The position numbers and the translations under genes are program-made. A stretch of 64,000 bases of DNA from Enterovibrio sp045679545 (GTDB lineage: Bacteria; Pseudomonadota; Gammaproteobacteria; Enterobacterales; Vibrionaceae), in NCBI RefSeq assembly GCF_045679545.1, contig NZ_CP166194.1, positions 3,162,001 to 3,226,000 of the forward strand, given 5' to 3'. The notes beneath the pieces are model-generated. The model was not told the origin of the DNA. It saw only the letters and a list, made by a program, of their open reading frames with translations, and did not search any database. Positions 25,344-33,990 of this stretch are shown here, piece by piece (position 1 is the first letter of the stretch; every line of letters starts with the position of its first letter).

Positions 25344-26210
25344 ATGATTAAGAAGTGCCTATTTCCGGCGGCGGGTTACGGAACCCGCTTTTTGCCTGCC
25401 ACCAAATCCATGCCAAAAGAGATGATGCCAATCGTCAACAAACCACTGATTGAATACGGTGTAGACGAAGCGATTGAGGCTGGTATCACCGGAATGTGTA
25501 TCGTGACAGGGCGTGGTAAGCACAGCCTGATGGATCATTTCGACAAAAACTATGAACTTGAACATCAGATCAAGGGAACCAATAAAGAAGCCTTACTGGA
25601 AGATATTCGCGCGACCATCGATGCCGCATCTTTTACTTATATCCGCCAAAAAGAAATGCGCGGTCTGGGTCACGCCATTCTGACTGGCCGCGATCTCGTC
25701 GGAGACGAAGCCTTTGCCGTTGTCCTTGCCGATGACCTTTGTGTCAACCAAGATAAAGGTGTGTTGACGCAGATGGTTGCCTTGTACAAACAGTTCCGCT
25801 GTTCGATCGTCGCGGTTGAAGAAGTACCAGACGATGAAACCCATAAATACGGCGTTATTTCAGGCCAAGAAATCAAAGATAACCTGTTCCGTGTTGATAA
25901 TATGGTTGAAAAACCTGAGCCAGGCACTGCGCCAAGTAACCTTGCCATCATCGGCCGCTATATCCTGACACCTGACATTTTCGATATTCTGGAGAAAACA
26001 GCACCGGGTAAAAATGGCGAAATCCAAATCACGGATGCACTGTTGCAACAAGCGCAGAGCGGATGTGTTTTGGCCTATAAATTTAAAGGTGAGCGTTTTG
26101 ACTGCGGCAGCGTAGAAGGCTTTATTGAAGCGACTAACTATTGCTATCAAAACATTTATCTTCAATCTGATGCCCCTAAACAGCCTCAGAAAACCGTCAA
26201 ATGCGAGTGA
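25344..26210 (+). CDS. galU: UTP-glucose-1-phosphate uridylyltransferase
   Basis: GalU makes UDP-glucose from UTP and glucose-1-phosphate, a precursor for exopolysaccharide, LPS and galactose metabolism. The 288-residue protein has the nucleotide-binding signature FPAAGYGTRFLPATKSMPKEMMPI (about 7-30), VVLADD (about 130), a MVEKPEPG block and KFKGERFDCGSVEGFIEA near the end. Length and motifs match the family. Its place directly after the sulfated polysaccharide operon could help precursor supply, although galU beside uvrA is also the ancestral Vibrio order. AAGGA precedes the ATG. Confidence 0.96.
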   Translation: MIKKCLFPAAGYGTRFLPATKSMPKEMMPIVNKPLIEYGVDEAIEAGITGMCIVTGRGKHSLMDHFDKNYELEHQIKGTNKEALLEDIRATIDAASFTYIRQKEMRGLGHAILTGRDLVGDEAFAVVLADDLCVNQDKGVLTQMVALYKQFRCSIVAVEEVPDDETHKYGVISGQEIKDNLFRVDNMVEKPEPGTAPSNLAIIGRYILTPDIFDILEKTAPGKNGEIQITDALLQQAQSGCVLAYKFKGERFDCGSVEGFIEATNYCYQNIYLQSDAPKQPQKTVKCE

Positions 26211-26255
26211 TCGTTACGCAAGAGTGTCACGTTTAATATTGTCGCTATTTGAACC

Positions 26256-26291
26256 AAGAAAGCTGTATATTCATACAGCTTTCTTCTTTTT
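26256..26291 (+). terminator. Terminator of galU
   Basis: A 12-bp perfect stem AAGAAAGCTGTA/TACAGCTTTCTT with a 6-nt loop, followed by CTTTTT. Confidence 0.88.
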
Positions 26292-26367
26292 CATTGCACG
26301 ATATTGTGGGATACTTCCCGCATCCGTTTTTCTTCAGACTCCGTTCTGACAAGCAGGCAAGGTAGAC

Positions 26368-29190
26368 ATGGATACAATTGACGTCAGAGGGGCTCGTACC
26401 CATAACCTGAAAAACATTAACCTGACGATCCCTCGCGATAAGCTCATAGTGATCACAGGCCTTTCCGGCTCAGGAAAATCTTCTCTCGCCTTCGATACCT
26501 TGTATGCAGAAGGCCAGCGTCGTTATGTTGAATCACTTTCTGCCTATGCCCGTCAATTCTTATCCTTGATGGAAAAACCCGACGTTGACCACATTGAAGG
26601 CCTGTCACCTGCGATTTCGATCGAGCAAAAGTCTACTTCGCACAATCCTCGCTCGACGGTTGGCACCATCACGGAAATTTACGATTACCTACGTCTGCTA
26701 TTCGCGCGCGTCGGCGACCCACGCTGCCCAACACACAACGTGACACTAGAAGCGCAAACCGTCAGTCAGATGGTCGATAAAGCGCTAGAAATGGATGAAG
26801 GCACCAAGCTGATGCTGCTGGCACCGATTGTCAAAGAGCGCAAAGGCGAGCACATCAAAACACTTGAAAATCTGGTTGCACATGGTTTTATTCGTGCTCG
26901 TATCGACGGTGAAGTGTGCGATCTTTCCGATCCTCCAACGCTTGAACTTCATAAGAAACACACGATCGAAGTGGTTGTGGATCGCTTTAAAGTGCGTAAC
27001 GATCTCCACCAGCGTTTAGCTGAGTCCTTTGAAACCGCGCTGGAACTAACGGGCGGTACCGCGGTGATAAGCCACATGGATGGCGATGGCGACGATCTCA
27101 TTTTCTCCGCCAACTTTGCTTGTCCACACTGTGGTTACAGCATGCAGGAGCTAGAGCCACGCCTGTTTTCGTTCAACAATCCAGCGGGTGCCTGTCCAAC
27201 CTGTGATGGCCTGGGCGTGCAGCAATATTTCGACGAAAATCGCGTGGTACAGAATGAAGCCGTTAGCCTAGCGGGTGGCGCTATTCGAGGCTGGGATCGT
27301 CGTAATTTCTACTACTTCCAAATGCTGACCTCTCTTGCTGAGCACTACAAATTCGATATCGAAACACCCTGGCAAGACTTGCCTGATGCTATTCGCGATG
27401 TGGTACTGGATGGCTCAGGTAAAACGGATATCGCTTTTAAATATGTCAATGACCGTGGCGATCTGACCGTACGTAAGCACCCGTTTGAGGGCATATTAAA
27501 TAACCTCAATCGACGCTATCGTGACACCGAATCCATGGCGGTACGTGAAGAGCTAGCAAAATACATTGCCAACAAGCCTTGTTCTAGCTGCGGTGGATCT
27601 CGCCTGCGTGAAGAAGCGCGCCATGTCTTTATTGGTGAAACCAATTTGCCAACCGTATGTGAAATGAGCATTCATCAAGCATTGACGTTTTTTGCTGAAC
27701 TCTCACTGACAGGGCAACGCGCACAGATCGCCGACAAGGTAATGAAAGAGATCCATGACCGTCTGCATTTTTTGGTTAACGTTGGATTGAACTACCTTAA
27801 TCTGTCGCGCAGTGCCGATACCCTCTCTGGTGGTGAAGCGCAGCGTATCCGATTAGCAAGCCAAATTGGTGCAGGCTTAGTGGGTGTTATGTATGTTCTT
27901 GATGAACCCTCAATCGGCCTTCATCAGCGCGACAACGAACGTCTACTCAGCACCTTGAATCACCTGCGTGACCTTGGCAATACCGTGCTTGTGGTAGAGC
28001 ATGATGAAGATGCGATTCGTGCCGCTGACCATATTATCGATATTGGCCCCGGCGCCGGTGTTCACGGTGGCTTTGTGGTTGCCGAAGGCACTTATGAAGA
28101 CATCATTTCCAACGAGGCATCATTGACCGGTCAGTACCTGAGCGGCAAGAAGAGAATCGAGATCCCTGTCACGCGTGTCCCCTATGACAAAACCAAAGTA
28201 GTGAAGCTCAAAGGTGCGTCTGGCAACAATCTAAAGAACGTTAACCTAACGCTACCTGTTGGCTTGTTTACCTGTGTGACGGGTGTGTCTGGCTCAGGTA
28301 AATCTACACTGATTAATGACACTTTTTATAAAATTGCCCACCAGCGCCTCAATGGCGCGACGACGGGTGAACCTGCGCCATTTAAAGACATTGAAGGCAT
28401 CAATCACTTCGACAAAGTGATCGACATTGACCAAAGCCCCATTGGCCGTACTCCGCGCTCAAACCCAGCTACCTACACAGGTATTTTCACGCCGATCCGT
28501 GAGCTGTTTGCGGGCACTCAAGAGTCTCGTGCTCGCGGGTACAAAGTCGGTCGCTTTAGCTTTAACGTCAAAGGTGGTCGCTGTGAGGCCTGTCAGGGCG
28601 ATGGCGTTATCAAAGTTGAAATGCATTTCCTGCCGGATGTTTACGTGCCTTGTGATGCGTGTAAAGGCAAACGCTATAACCGTGAAACACTCGAAATTCG
28701 TTACAAGGGAAAAACCATCGACGAAGTGCTCCAAATGACCGTCGAGGATGCCCGTGAGTACTTTGATGCCGTTCCTGCCATTGCCCGCAAGCTGCAAACC
28801 TTGATGGATGTGGGTTTGTCTTATGTTCGTCTGGGACAAGCGGCAACGACTTTATCTGGCGGAGAGGCACAACGTGTTAAACTTGCAAGAGAGCTTTCTA
28901 AGCGAGATACCGGTAAGACGCTGTATATTTTGGATGAACCGACAACGGGCCTACATTTTCACGACATTCAACAATTGCTGAATGTTTTGCATCGTCTTCG
29001 AGACCATGGCAATACGATCGTGGTTATTGAACACAATCTAGACGTGATTAAGACCGCTGATTGGATTGTTGATCTCGGTCCTGAAGGTGGCAGTGGCGGC
29101 GGGATGATCATTGCCGAAGGCACACCGGAGAAAGTTGCAAAATCAAAAGCGTCGCATACTGCACGTTTCTTGAAGCCGCTGCTCTCTTAA
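26368..29190 (+). CDS. uvrA: Excinuclease ABC subunit A
   Basis: UvrA is the damage-sensing ATPase of nucleotide excision repair and loads UvrB. The 940-residue protein has two ABC ATPase modules: Walker A GLSGSGKSS (about 31-39) and GVSGSGKST (about 640), each with an LSGGEAQR signature, plus zinc-finger cysteines (CPHCGYSMQE...CPTCDGLG; CEACQGDG...CDACKGKR). Length equals the E. coli protein. It starts 157 bp after galU. In many relatives ssb is the divergent neighbour; here the polysaccharide and RTX region separates them. No clear LexA box was found. Confidence 0.98.
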   Translation: MDTIDVRGARTHNLKNINLTIPRDKLIVITGLSGSGKSSLAFDTLYAEGQRRYVESLSAYARQFLSLMEKPDVDHIEGLSPAISIEQKSTSHNPRSTVGTITEIYDYLRLLFARVGDPRCPTHNVTLEAQTVSQMVDKALEMDEGTKLMLLAPIVKERKGEHIKTLENLVAHGFIRARIDGEVCDLSDPPTLELHKKHTIEVVVDRFKVRNDLHQRLAESFETALELTGGTAVISHMDGDGDDLIFSANFACPHCGYSMQELEPRLFSFNNPAGACPTCDGLGVQQYFDENRVVQNEAVSLAGGAIRGWDRRNFYYFQMLTSLAEHYKFDIETPWQDLPDAIRDVVLDGSGKTDIAFKYVNDRGDLTVRKHPFEGILNNLNRRYRDTESMAVREELAKYIANKPCSSCGGSRLREEARHVFIGETNLPTVCEMSIHQALTFFAELSLTGQRAQIADKVMKEIHDRLHFLVNVGLNYLNLSRSADTLSGGEAQRIRLASQIGAGLVGVMYVLDEPSIGLHQRDNERLLSTLNHLRDLGNTVLVVEHDEDAIRAADHIIDIGPGAGVHGGFVVAEGTYEDIISNEASLTGQYLSGKKRIEIPVTRVPYDKTKVVKLKGASGNNLKNVNLTLPVGLFTCVTGVSGSGKSTLINDTFYKIAHQRLNGATTGEPAPFKDIEGINHFDKVIDIDQSPIGRTPRSNPATYTGIFTPIRELFAGTQESRARGYKVGRFSFNVKGGRCEACQGDGVIKVEMHFLPDVYVPCDACKGKRYNRETLEIRYKGKTIDEVLQMTVEDAREYFDAVPAIARKLQTLMDVGLSYVRLGQAATTLSGGEAQRVKLARELSKRDTGKTLYILDEPTTGLHFHDIQQLLNVLHRLRDHGNTIVVIEHNLDVIKTADWIVDLGPEGGSGGGMIIAEGTPEKVAKSKASHTARFLKPLLS

Positions 29191-29231
29191 AAGCGTCAAT
29201 CATCGAACAATAGGTGCTGAATAAGTTAAGC

Positions 29232-30890
29232 ATGCCAACAACACGATTTCATCTTCACTGGCCATCCATAGTGGCCAGCAAACCATTGGTTAAGCCAGTA
29301 TTGATCGCAATGGCGGCGCTATTTTTGTTCTGTCTTCCATTGAACCAGATCAAACTGGCTGTGTCCGGCATTCAGCACCCATCTATTGCCCTCACTTTTT
29401 TGTTGGCGGTCGCCATCATCTGTTTTGGGCTTTGGGAAATCGCGCGCCAAAAACGCTTTTGCATGACTTCACTTACCGGATGGATGTTGCTCAGTGCGCT
29501 GTTTGCGGCGGTGCCTGCGCTCTATCTGCATGCAGAGCTCGGAGCATCACTGTGGCACCTATCCGGCATCGTCATCGCACTGCTTGTCTTTAGCACCTTA
29601 CAACAATTCAGCTTCAACCACTTTCAACGCCAATATCTGCTGTGGCTGCCCTTATTGTCAGGCTGGCTCATCGCTCTGTTATTTTTGTTACCAGGTCTAC
29701 TTCAAGCCTCTGGATTTCAAGAATCGTCTTGGCAAGTGGACAGCTTTTATAAAGGCACTGCCAGCATTGTCTTGCTAACCGCTCTTGCCCTATCGGCATA
29801 TCTGTTAGCACGAACCCGTGTCTATAAGCGTAACATCGTACCGGTTCACATCTTACTATTAGCCACGCCACTCATAACTTTGTGTGCTCTTATGGCGCTC
29901 CACCAAACTTGGATAATCACTGTCGCTATACTGATCACTATTCTGATCCAACCATTTTTGTTTCGCTTTTGTCGTAAGCTCCATCATGGTCTTTGGAACT
30001 GTGCGGTGTTAGTGGGCTTTTTGGTTACAGGTTATGCTGGCTGGCTGCCGTCTGCGGCCTTGTTCTCTCCTCCTTTTTCGGCGCAAGAGATGTCAGTGAT
30101 TGAGCAAACCTTGGCACTACTAAACAGTGCACAATTTGAGGGGGTTGGCCTAGGTCAGCAGTTCACCGCACAACTACTTTTTGGTGTCGAGTCTCAACAG
30201 GTATTACCTATGCCAACGCCGTATCCGAGTTGGTTGGCAAAATCCCTTGCCGAAGGAGGGCTCGCACTTTGCGCTGGCCTCGGGCTGCTCGCCGTGTTGG
30301 TAGTTCGACGCCTCAATGATGCCCCTTGGGGAACCCGTTTAATGCTAACAGCCATTGTGCTGCCATCATTAATCGGTATTGCAGCAACGCCCTTTGTTAG
30401 TGTTAATCCGGCGTTAGCTCTGCTGTTTGTCATTCTGCTTTACTGGATTGATAACTTATCCGCTCGCTACAAACGTATTTCTGTACGTCCAATAAAAGCC
30501 ATCAAATTGGCCGCCTCTACCTGCTTGATACTGGTATCCATGTTGGTGTTCAGTTCGGTGTATCTTGGCGAGCAGGCGCTGCGCACCTATGAAATTAGTG
30601 ACAACAAGTTAACCCAATATCAAGCGCACCCGTGGTGGCAAAGTTTCTATCGTGAAGAAGCGGGGAGGCGTGCTTTTCTGACTAGCGTAGAAAGCAGAGA
30701 TATACGTGCGCAGGAGGCTTATTTGCATCAACAGGTACGGCAATTGACGTCAAACCCTAATGCCGATGGTTATCAGTCACTGATTGAGCTTGCTATGCTA
30801 ACGGGCAATAAAGCAATGGCAAAACAGATCAAACAAGAAGCGAACTCGCTGTTTCCAGATCGTGTTTTCCAACCTTCGTTTTCTGAATAG
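29232..30890 (+). CDS. PglL/Wzy-like membrane protein (possible O-oligosaccharyltransferase)
   Basis: A membrane protein of about 552 residues with 10-12 hydrophobic segments in the first 430 and a soluble C-terminal tail (about 450-552) carrying HPWWQSFYREEAGRRAF and an alpha-helical repeat-like end. This plan fits the Wzy_C/PglL superfamily. From memory, V. cholerae has the protein O-oligosaccharyltransferase PglL in this position downstream of uvrA, so that role is favoured over O-antigen ligase or polymerase. A GTG at 29214 is also in frame; both candidates have weak ribosome binding sites. It lies about 40 bp after uvrA and may be cotranscribed. Confidence 0.62.
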   Translation: MPTTRFHLHWPSIVASKPLVKPVLIAMAALFLFCLPLNQIKLAVSGIQHPSIALTFLLAVAIICFGLWEIARQKRFCMTSLTGWMLLSALFAAVPALYLHAELGASLWHLSGIVIALLVFSTLQQFSFNHFQRQYLLWLPLLSGWLIALLFLLPGLLQASGFQESSWQVDSFYKGTASIVLLTALALSAYLLARTRVYKRNIVPVHILLLATPLITLCALMALHQTWIITVAILITILIQPFLFRFCRKLHHGLWNCAVLVGFLVTGYAGWLPSAALFSPPFSAQEMSVIEQTLALLNSAQFEGVGLGQQFTAQLLFGVESQQVLPMPTPYPSWLAKSLAEGGLALCAGLGLLAVLVVRRLNDAPWGTRLMLTAIVLPSLIGIAATPFVSVNPALALLFVILLYWIDNLSARYKRISVRPIKAIKLAASTCLILVSMLVFSSVYLGEQALRTYEISDNKLTQYQAHPWWQSFYREEAGRRAFLTSVESRDIRAQEAYLHQQVRQLTSNPNADGYQSLIELAMLTGNKAMAKQIKQEANSLFPDRVFQPSFSE

Positions 30891-30915
30891 CCCCTAAAGC
30901 GCCAAGTCAATCAAC

Positions 30916-30941
30916 AAAAAACGCCCCTAGAGGCGTTTTTT
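30916..30941. terminator. Bidirectional terminator
   Basis: AAAAAACGCC/GGCGTTTTTT stem with a 6-nt loop, having A and T runs on either side. It serves the PglL-like gene and the convergent aminotransferase gene. Confidence 0.88.
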
Positions 30942-30963
30942 GCTAATTGATAGCGAGTGATGT

Positions 30964-32082
30964 TTAGCCCAGCACATCTTTCAATGCTTTTGCACACAAA
31001 GCGATATTTTCTTTTCTTGCGGTATATCCCATCAAACCGATACGCCAAGCTTTTCCCGCCAACGCGCCAAGCCCAGCCCCAATCTCAAGATTGTAATCAT
31101 TGAGCAAGCGACCACGCACATTCGCGTCATCAATGCCCTCTGGCACAGACACTGCATTGAGCTGAGGCAAGCGATAAGCTTCATCAACAAGAAAGCGAAT
31201 ACCCAACGATTCGAGCTCAACTTTGAGCAGCTCATGCATATCGCGATGTCGCTGCCACGCGTTCTCCAGACCTTCTTGTTTGAGCATCAGAAGCGATTCA
31301 TGCAATGCATATAAGCTATTTACTGGCGCCGTGTGATGGTAGCTACGCTTGCCTGCTCCACTCCAATACGCCAGCACAAGGCTTTGATCGAGAAACCAAC
31401 TTTGCACTTTTTCAGTGCGTTTCTGCATTTTCTCAACAGCACGAGGTGAAAAGGTAACAGGGGACAAGCCAGGTACACAGGATAAACATTTTTGACTGCC
31501 CGAATACACAGCATCTAGTTTCCATTCATCCACCAGCAGAGGCACACCACCTAAGGAGGTCACTGCGTCGACAATGCTTAAACAGTCATACTGACGCGCT
31601 AATGCAGCCAATGTTTTTGCATCACTCAATGCACCCGTTGATGTTTCCGCATGCACGAAAGCCAATACTGAGGCTTCAGGATGGGCAATCAATGCTTGTT
31701 CAACTTTGGCAGGATCAACAGGCGCACCCCATTCATCATCTACCATCACCGCCGTTGCACCGCAACGCTCAACATTTTCTCGCATGCGATCGCCAAACAC
31801 CCCATTACGGCAAACGATGACGGTATCGCCCGGCTCAACCAAGTTAACAAAGCACGTTTCCATACCTGCACTGCCGGGGGCAGAAACAGCAATGGTAAAG
31901 GCATTTTCAGTTTGGAATGCATATTGAAGTAGCGCTTTCACCTCATCCATCATACCCACAAAAAGTGGGTCCAGATGACCAATTGTTGGCTGGGACAAGG
32001 CTTGCAATACCCGTGGTGATACATCTGAAGGACCAGGGCCCATCAAGGTACGTTGCGGTGGAATAAATCGGGATATTGTCAT
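30964..32082 (-). CDS. Class V aminotransferase (serine-pyruvate/alanine-glyoxylate type)
   Basis: A 372-residue PLP enzyme. The N-terminal MGPGPSDVSPRVLQALSQPTIGHLDP and the PLP-lysine segment SGSQKCLSCVPGLSP (Lys near residue 200) are typical of alanine-glyoxylate and serine-pyruvate aminotransferases; HHTAPVNSLYALHE and the C-terminal WRIGLMGYTA also match. An in-frame ATG at 32106 exists, but GGAGAG lies seven bases before the ATG at 32082, which is therefore preferred. It is divergent from lysC. Its amino donor and cellular role cannot be fixed from sequence. Confidence 0.9.
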   Translation of the reverse strand: MTISRFIPPQRTLMGPGPSDVSPRVLQALSQPTIGHLDPLFVGMMDEVKALLQYAFQTENAFTIAVSAPGSAGMETCFVNLVEPGDTVIVCRNGVFGDRMRENVERCGATAVMVDDEWGAPVDPAKVEQALIAHPEASVLAFVHAETSTGALSDAKTLAALARQYDCLSIVDAVTSLGGVPLLVDEWKLDAVYSGSQKCLSCVPGLSPVTFSPRAVEKMQKRTEKVQSWFLDQSLVLAYWSGAGKRSYHHTAPVNSLYALHESLLMLKQEGLENAWQRHRDMHELLKVELESLGIRFLVDEAYRLPQLNAVSVPEGIDDANVRGRLLNDYNLEIGAGLGALAGKAWRIGLMGYTARKENIALCAKALKDVLG

Positions 32083-32269
32083 TATTGGCTCTCCATTAGC
32101 ATCCATTCGTTGACTTACCCTATCACCGGATTTGCAATTGCCAAAATATCATCACACTTCATTTGGTCAAAAAGCGATGTCAATGGGTGCAATTGTTAAT
32201 TGACAAAGCGTTCACAAAACATTATCAATAGAGGGCAATTTTTGTGCGGTGTCATTTTCACCAATCAAA

Positions 32270-32440
32270 AGCAGAAGAGGCGCGTCTATCAGGCAGTCTG
32301 TTTGCGGAGCCCCAACTCCGACGCAAACCGATCAGGGGATAAGACGCCGAGGCAACACCAGACCTTGGGGGCTGGATTGTCGGTCTAGAAGGTTGAATCC
32401 TTCGGATTGTCATCTTTAACGAGATGGAGCGCTTCTGGAG
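32270..32440 (+). ncRNA. Lysine riboswitch (L box) of lysC
   Basis: The leader closely follows the E. coli lysC lysine riboswitch: AGAAGAGGCGCGT near 32273, GACGCCGAGG near 32343, and TTGAATCCTTCGGATTGTC near 32392. P1 is formed by CAGAAG (32272-32277) and CTTCTG (32432-32437). High lysine should lower lysC expression. The stretch 32107-32269 upstream should hold the promoter; I assign no box. Confidence 0.92.
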
Positions 32441-32550
32441 AAATATCCTTTCTTCCGTAACCGCCCTCTTCCTGTCGCATTGCTTTCGAACTGTTTCAAA
32501 TTTCAATAATGTTAGGATTACTCCATTCGCGATTAGGGAGATACAGGGAA

Positions 32551-33903
32551 GTGAACGCATTAAATGTCGCAAAATTTGGCGGCACGAGTGTCGCCGACTA
32601 CGCAGCCATGTCAAACAGCGCATCGGTGATAAAAGGGAATTCAGACACTCGACTGGTAGTGATTAGCGCCTGTTCTGGCGTAACAAACTTATTGGTTGAA
32701 TTGGCAAATGGTGTTGCCGATGCCAAGCGACAACAAGAAGTATTGGCAAAAATTGCCGACATTCATTTCAGCATTTTGGATCAGCTGCCTGCAAATGCGG
32801 CTGTGAATCAAGCCGTTAATGAGATTCTTGATGAGGTGGCGACTTTCGCTGCTGCTGCCGCAACTTCTACATCAGACCAATTAACAGATAGCCTCGTTGC
32901 GTGTGGCGAATTAATGTCCACGCACATTTTTACGCATCTGCTTAACGCTCAAGGTATTGACGCGGAGCGCGTCGATGTAAGACAAGTATTAAAAACAGAC
33001 AATGTCTTTGGCAAGGCAACGCCTGATCTGATCGAAACTGCGTTTCATGCTCAGGGGATCTTGCGTCCATTGTGTGAGAAAAAAATCGCAGTGACTCAAG
33101 GCTTTATTGGTGCAGACAATAGTGGCAATACGACCACGTTAGGTCGTGGTGGTTCTGATTACAGCGCCGCGCTGCTTGCTGAAGCCGTACAAGCGACTTC
33201 GCTTGAGATTTGGACCGACGTACCGGGTATTTACAGTACGGACCCTCGCGTTGCGCCAGCGGCAAAACCGATTGACGAAATCAGCTTCAGTGAAGCCTCC
33301 GAAATGGCAAACTTCGGTGCGAAGATTTTGCATCCTTCCACACTTGTGCCTGCTATGCGTCATGATATCCCGGTATTTGTGGGTTCCTCTAAAACACCAG
33401 AGCAAGGTGGTACGTGGATTCGCCATACTGCGAAGCAATCTCCACTTTTCCGCGCATTGGCCCTTCGCTGCAACCAAACCATGGTCACGCTGACTAGTTT
33501 GAATATGTTTCACGCTTATGGCTTTCTGGCCGAGGTCTTCAACATTTTGGCCAAGCACAAGGTTTCGGTAGATCTGATCACCACGTCTGAAGTGAGCGTA
33601 TCACTCACGCTTGACCAAACTAACACTCGTGGCGGTGCTCCGACCTTGCCGGAAGACGCTGAAAAAGAGCTAGCCCAACTGTGTAAAGTAACGATCGAGC
33701 AAGACATGTGTTTGGTCGCCCTGATCGGCAACCATATGGGTGAGTCTCGTGGCGCGGCGGCAAAAATATTCGGGTCTTTAGAAGAATATAATCTTCGCAT
33801 GATTTGCTACGGTGCCAGCAGTCATAACCTGTGTTTTTTAACCAGCACAAGCGAATCAAAGGACGTGGTGAGAGCACTTCACAAAGAGCTGTTTGAAGCC
33901 TAA
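32551..33903 (+). CDS. lysC: Lysine-sensitive aspartokinase III
   Basis: LysC phosphorylates aspartate, the first step towards lysine, threonine, methionine and diaminopimelate. The 450-residue protein starts NVAKFGGTSVADY (catalytic K-FGGTS), has TLGRGGSDYSAALLAEA in the kinase domain and two C-terminal ACT domains (from about 300; HKVSVDLITTSEVSVSLT). The GTG at 32551 is chosen over an ATG at 32509 because GGGA lies before it and the family starts there. A lysine riboswitch precedes it, marking it as the lysine-controlled isozyme. Confidence 0.96.
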   Translation: MNALNVAKFGGTSVADYAAMSNSASVIKGNSDTRLVVISACSGVTNLLVELANGVADAKRQQEVLAKIADIHFSILDQLPANAAVNQAVNEILDEVATFAAAAATSTSDQLTDSLVACGELMSTHIFTHLLNAQGIDAERVDVRQVLKTDNVFGKATPDLIETAFHAQGILRPLCEKKIAVTQGFIGADNSGNTTTLGRGGSDYSAALLAEAVQATSLEIWTDVPGIYSTDPRVAPAAKPIDEISFSEASEMANFGAKILHPSTLVPAMRHDIPVFVGSSKTPEQGGTWIRHTAKQSPLFRALALRCNQTMVTLTSLNMFHAYGFLAEVFNILAKHKVSVDLITTSEVSVSLTLDQTNTRGGAPTLPEDAEKELAQLCKVTIEQDMCLVALIGNHMGESRGAAAKIFGSLEEYNLRMICYGASSHNLCFLTSTSESKDVVRALHKELFEA

Positions 33904-33926
33904 CTTTCCTCAATAAATCATGAACA

Positions 33927-33953
33927 AAAAGGCGCTCAATCTGAGCGCCTTTT
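33927..33953. terminator. Bidirectional terminator between lysC and metH
   Basis: AAAAGGCGCTCA/TGAGCGCCTTTT stem with a 3-nt loop between two convergent genes. Confidence 0.9.
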
Positions 33954-33990
33954 CTATTTTGGGCTGAGAAGCATTGCCCTGTCTGTGTCT

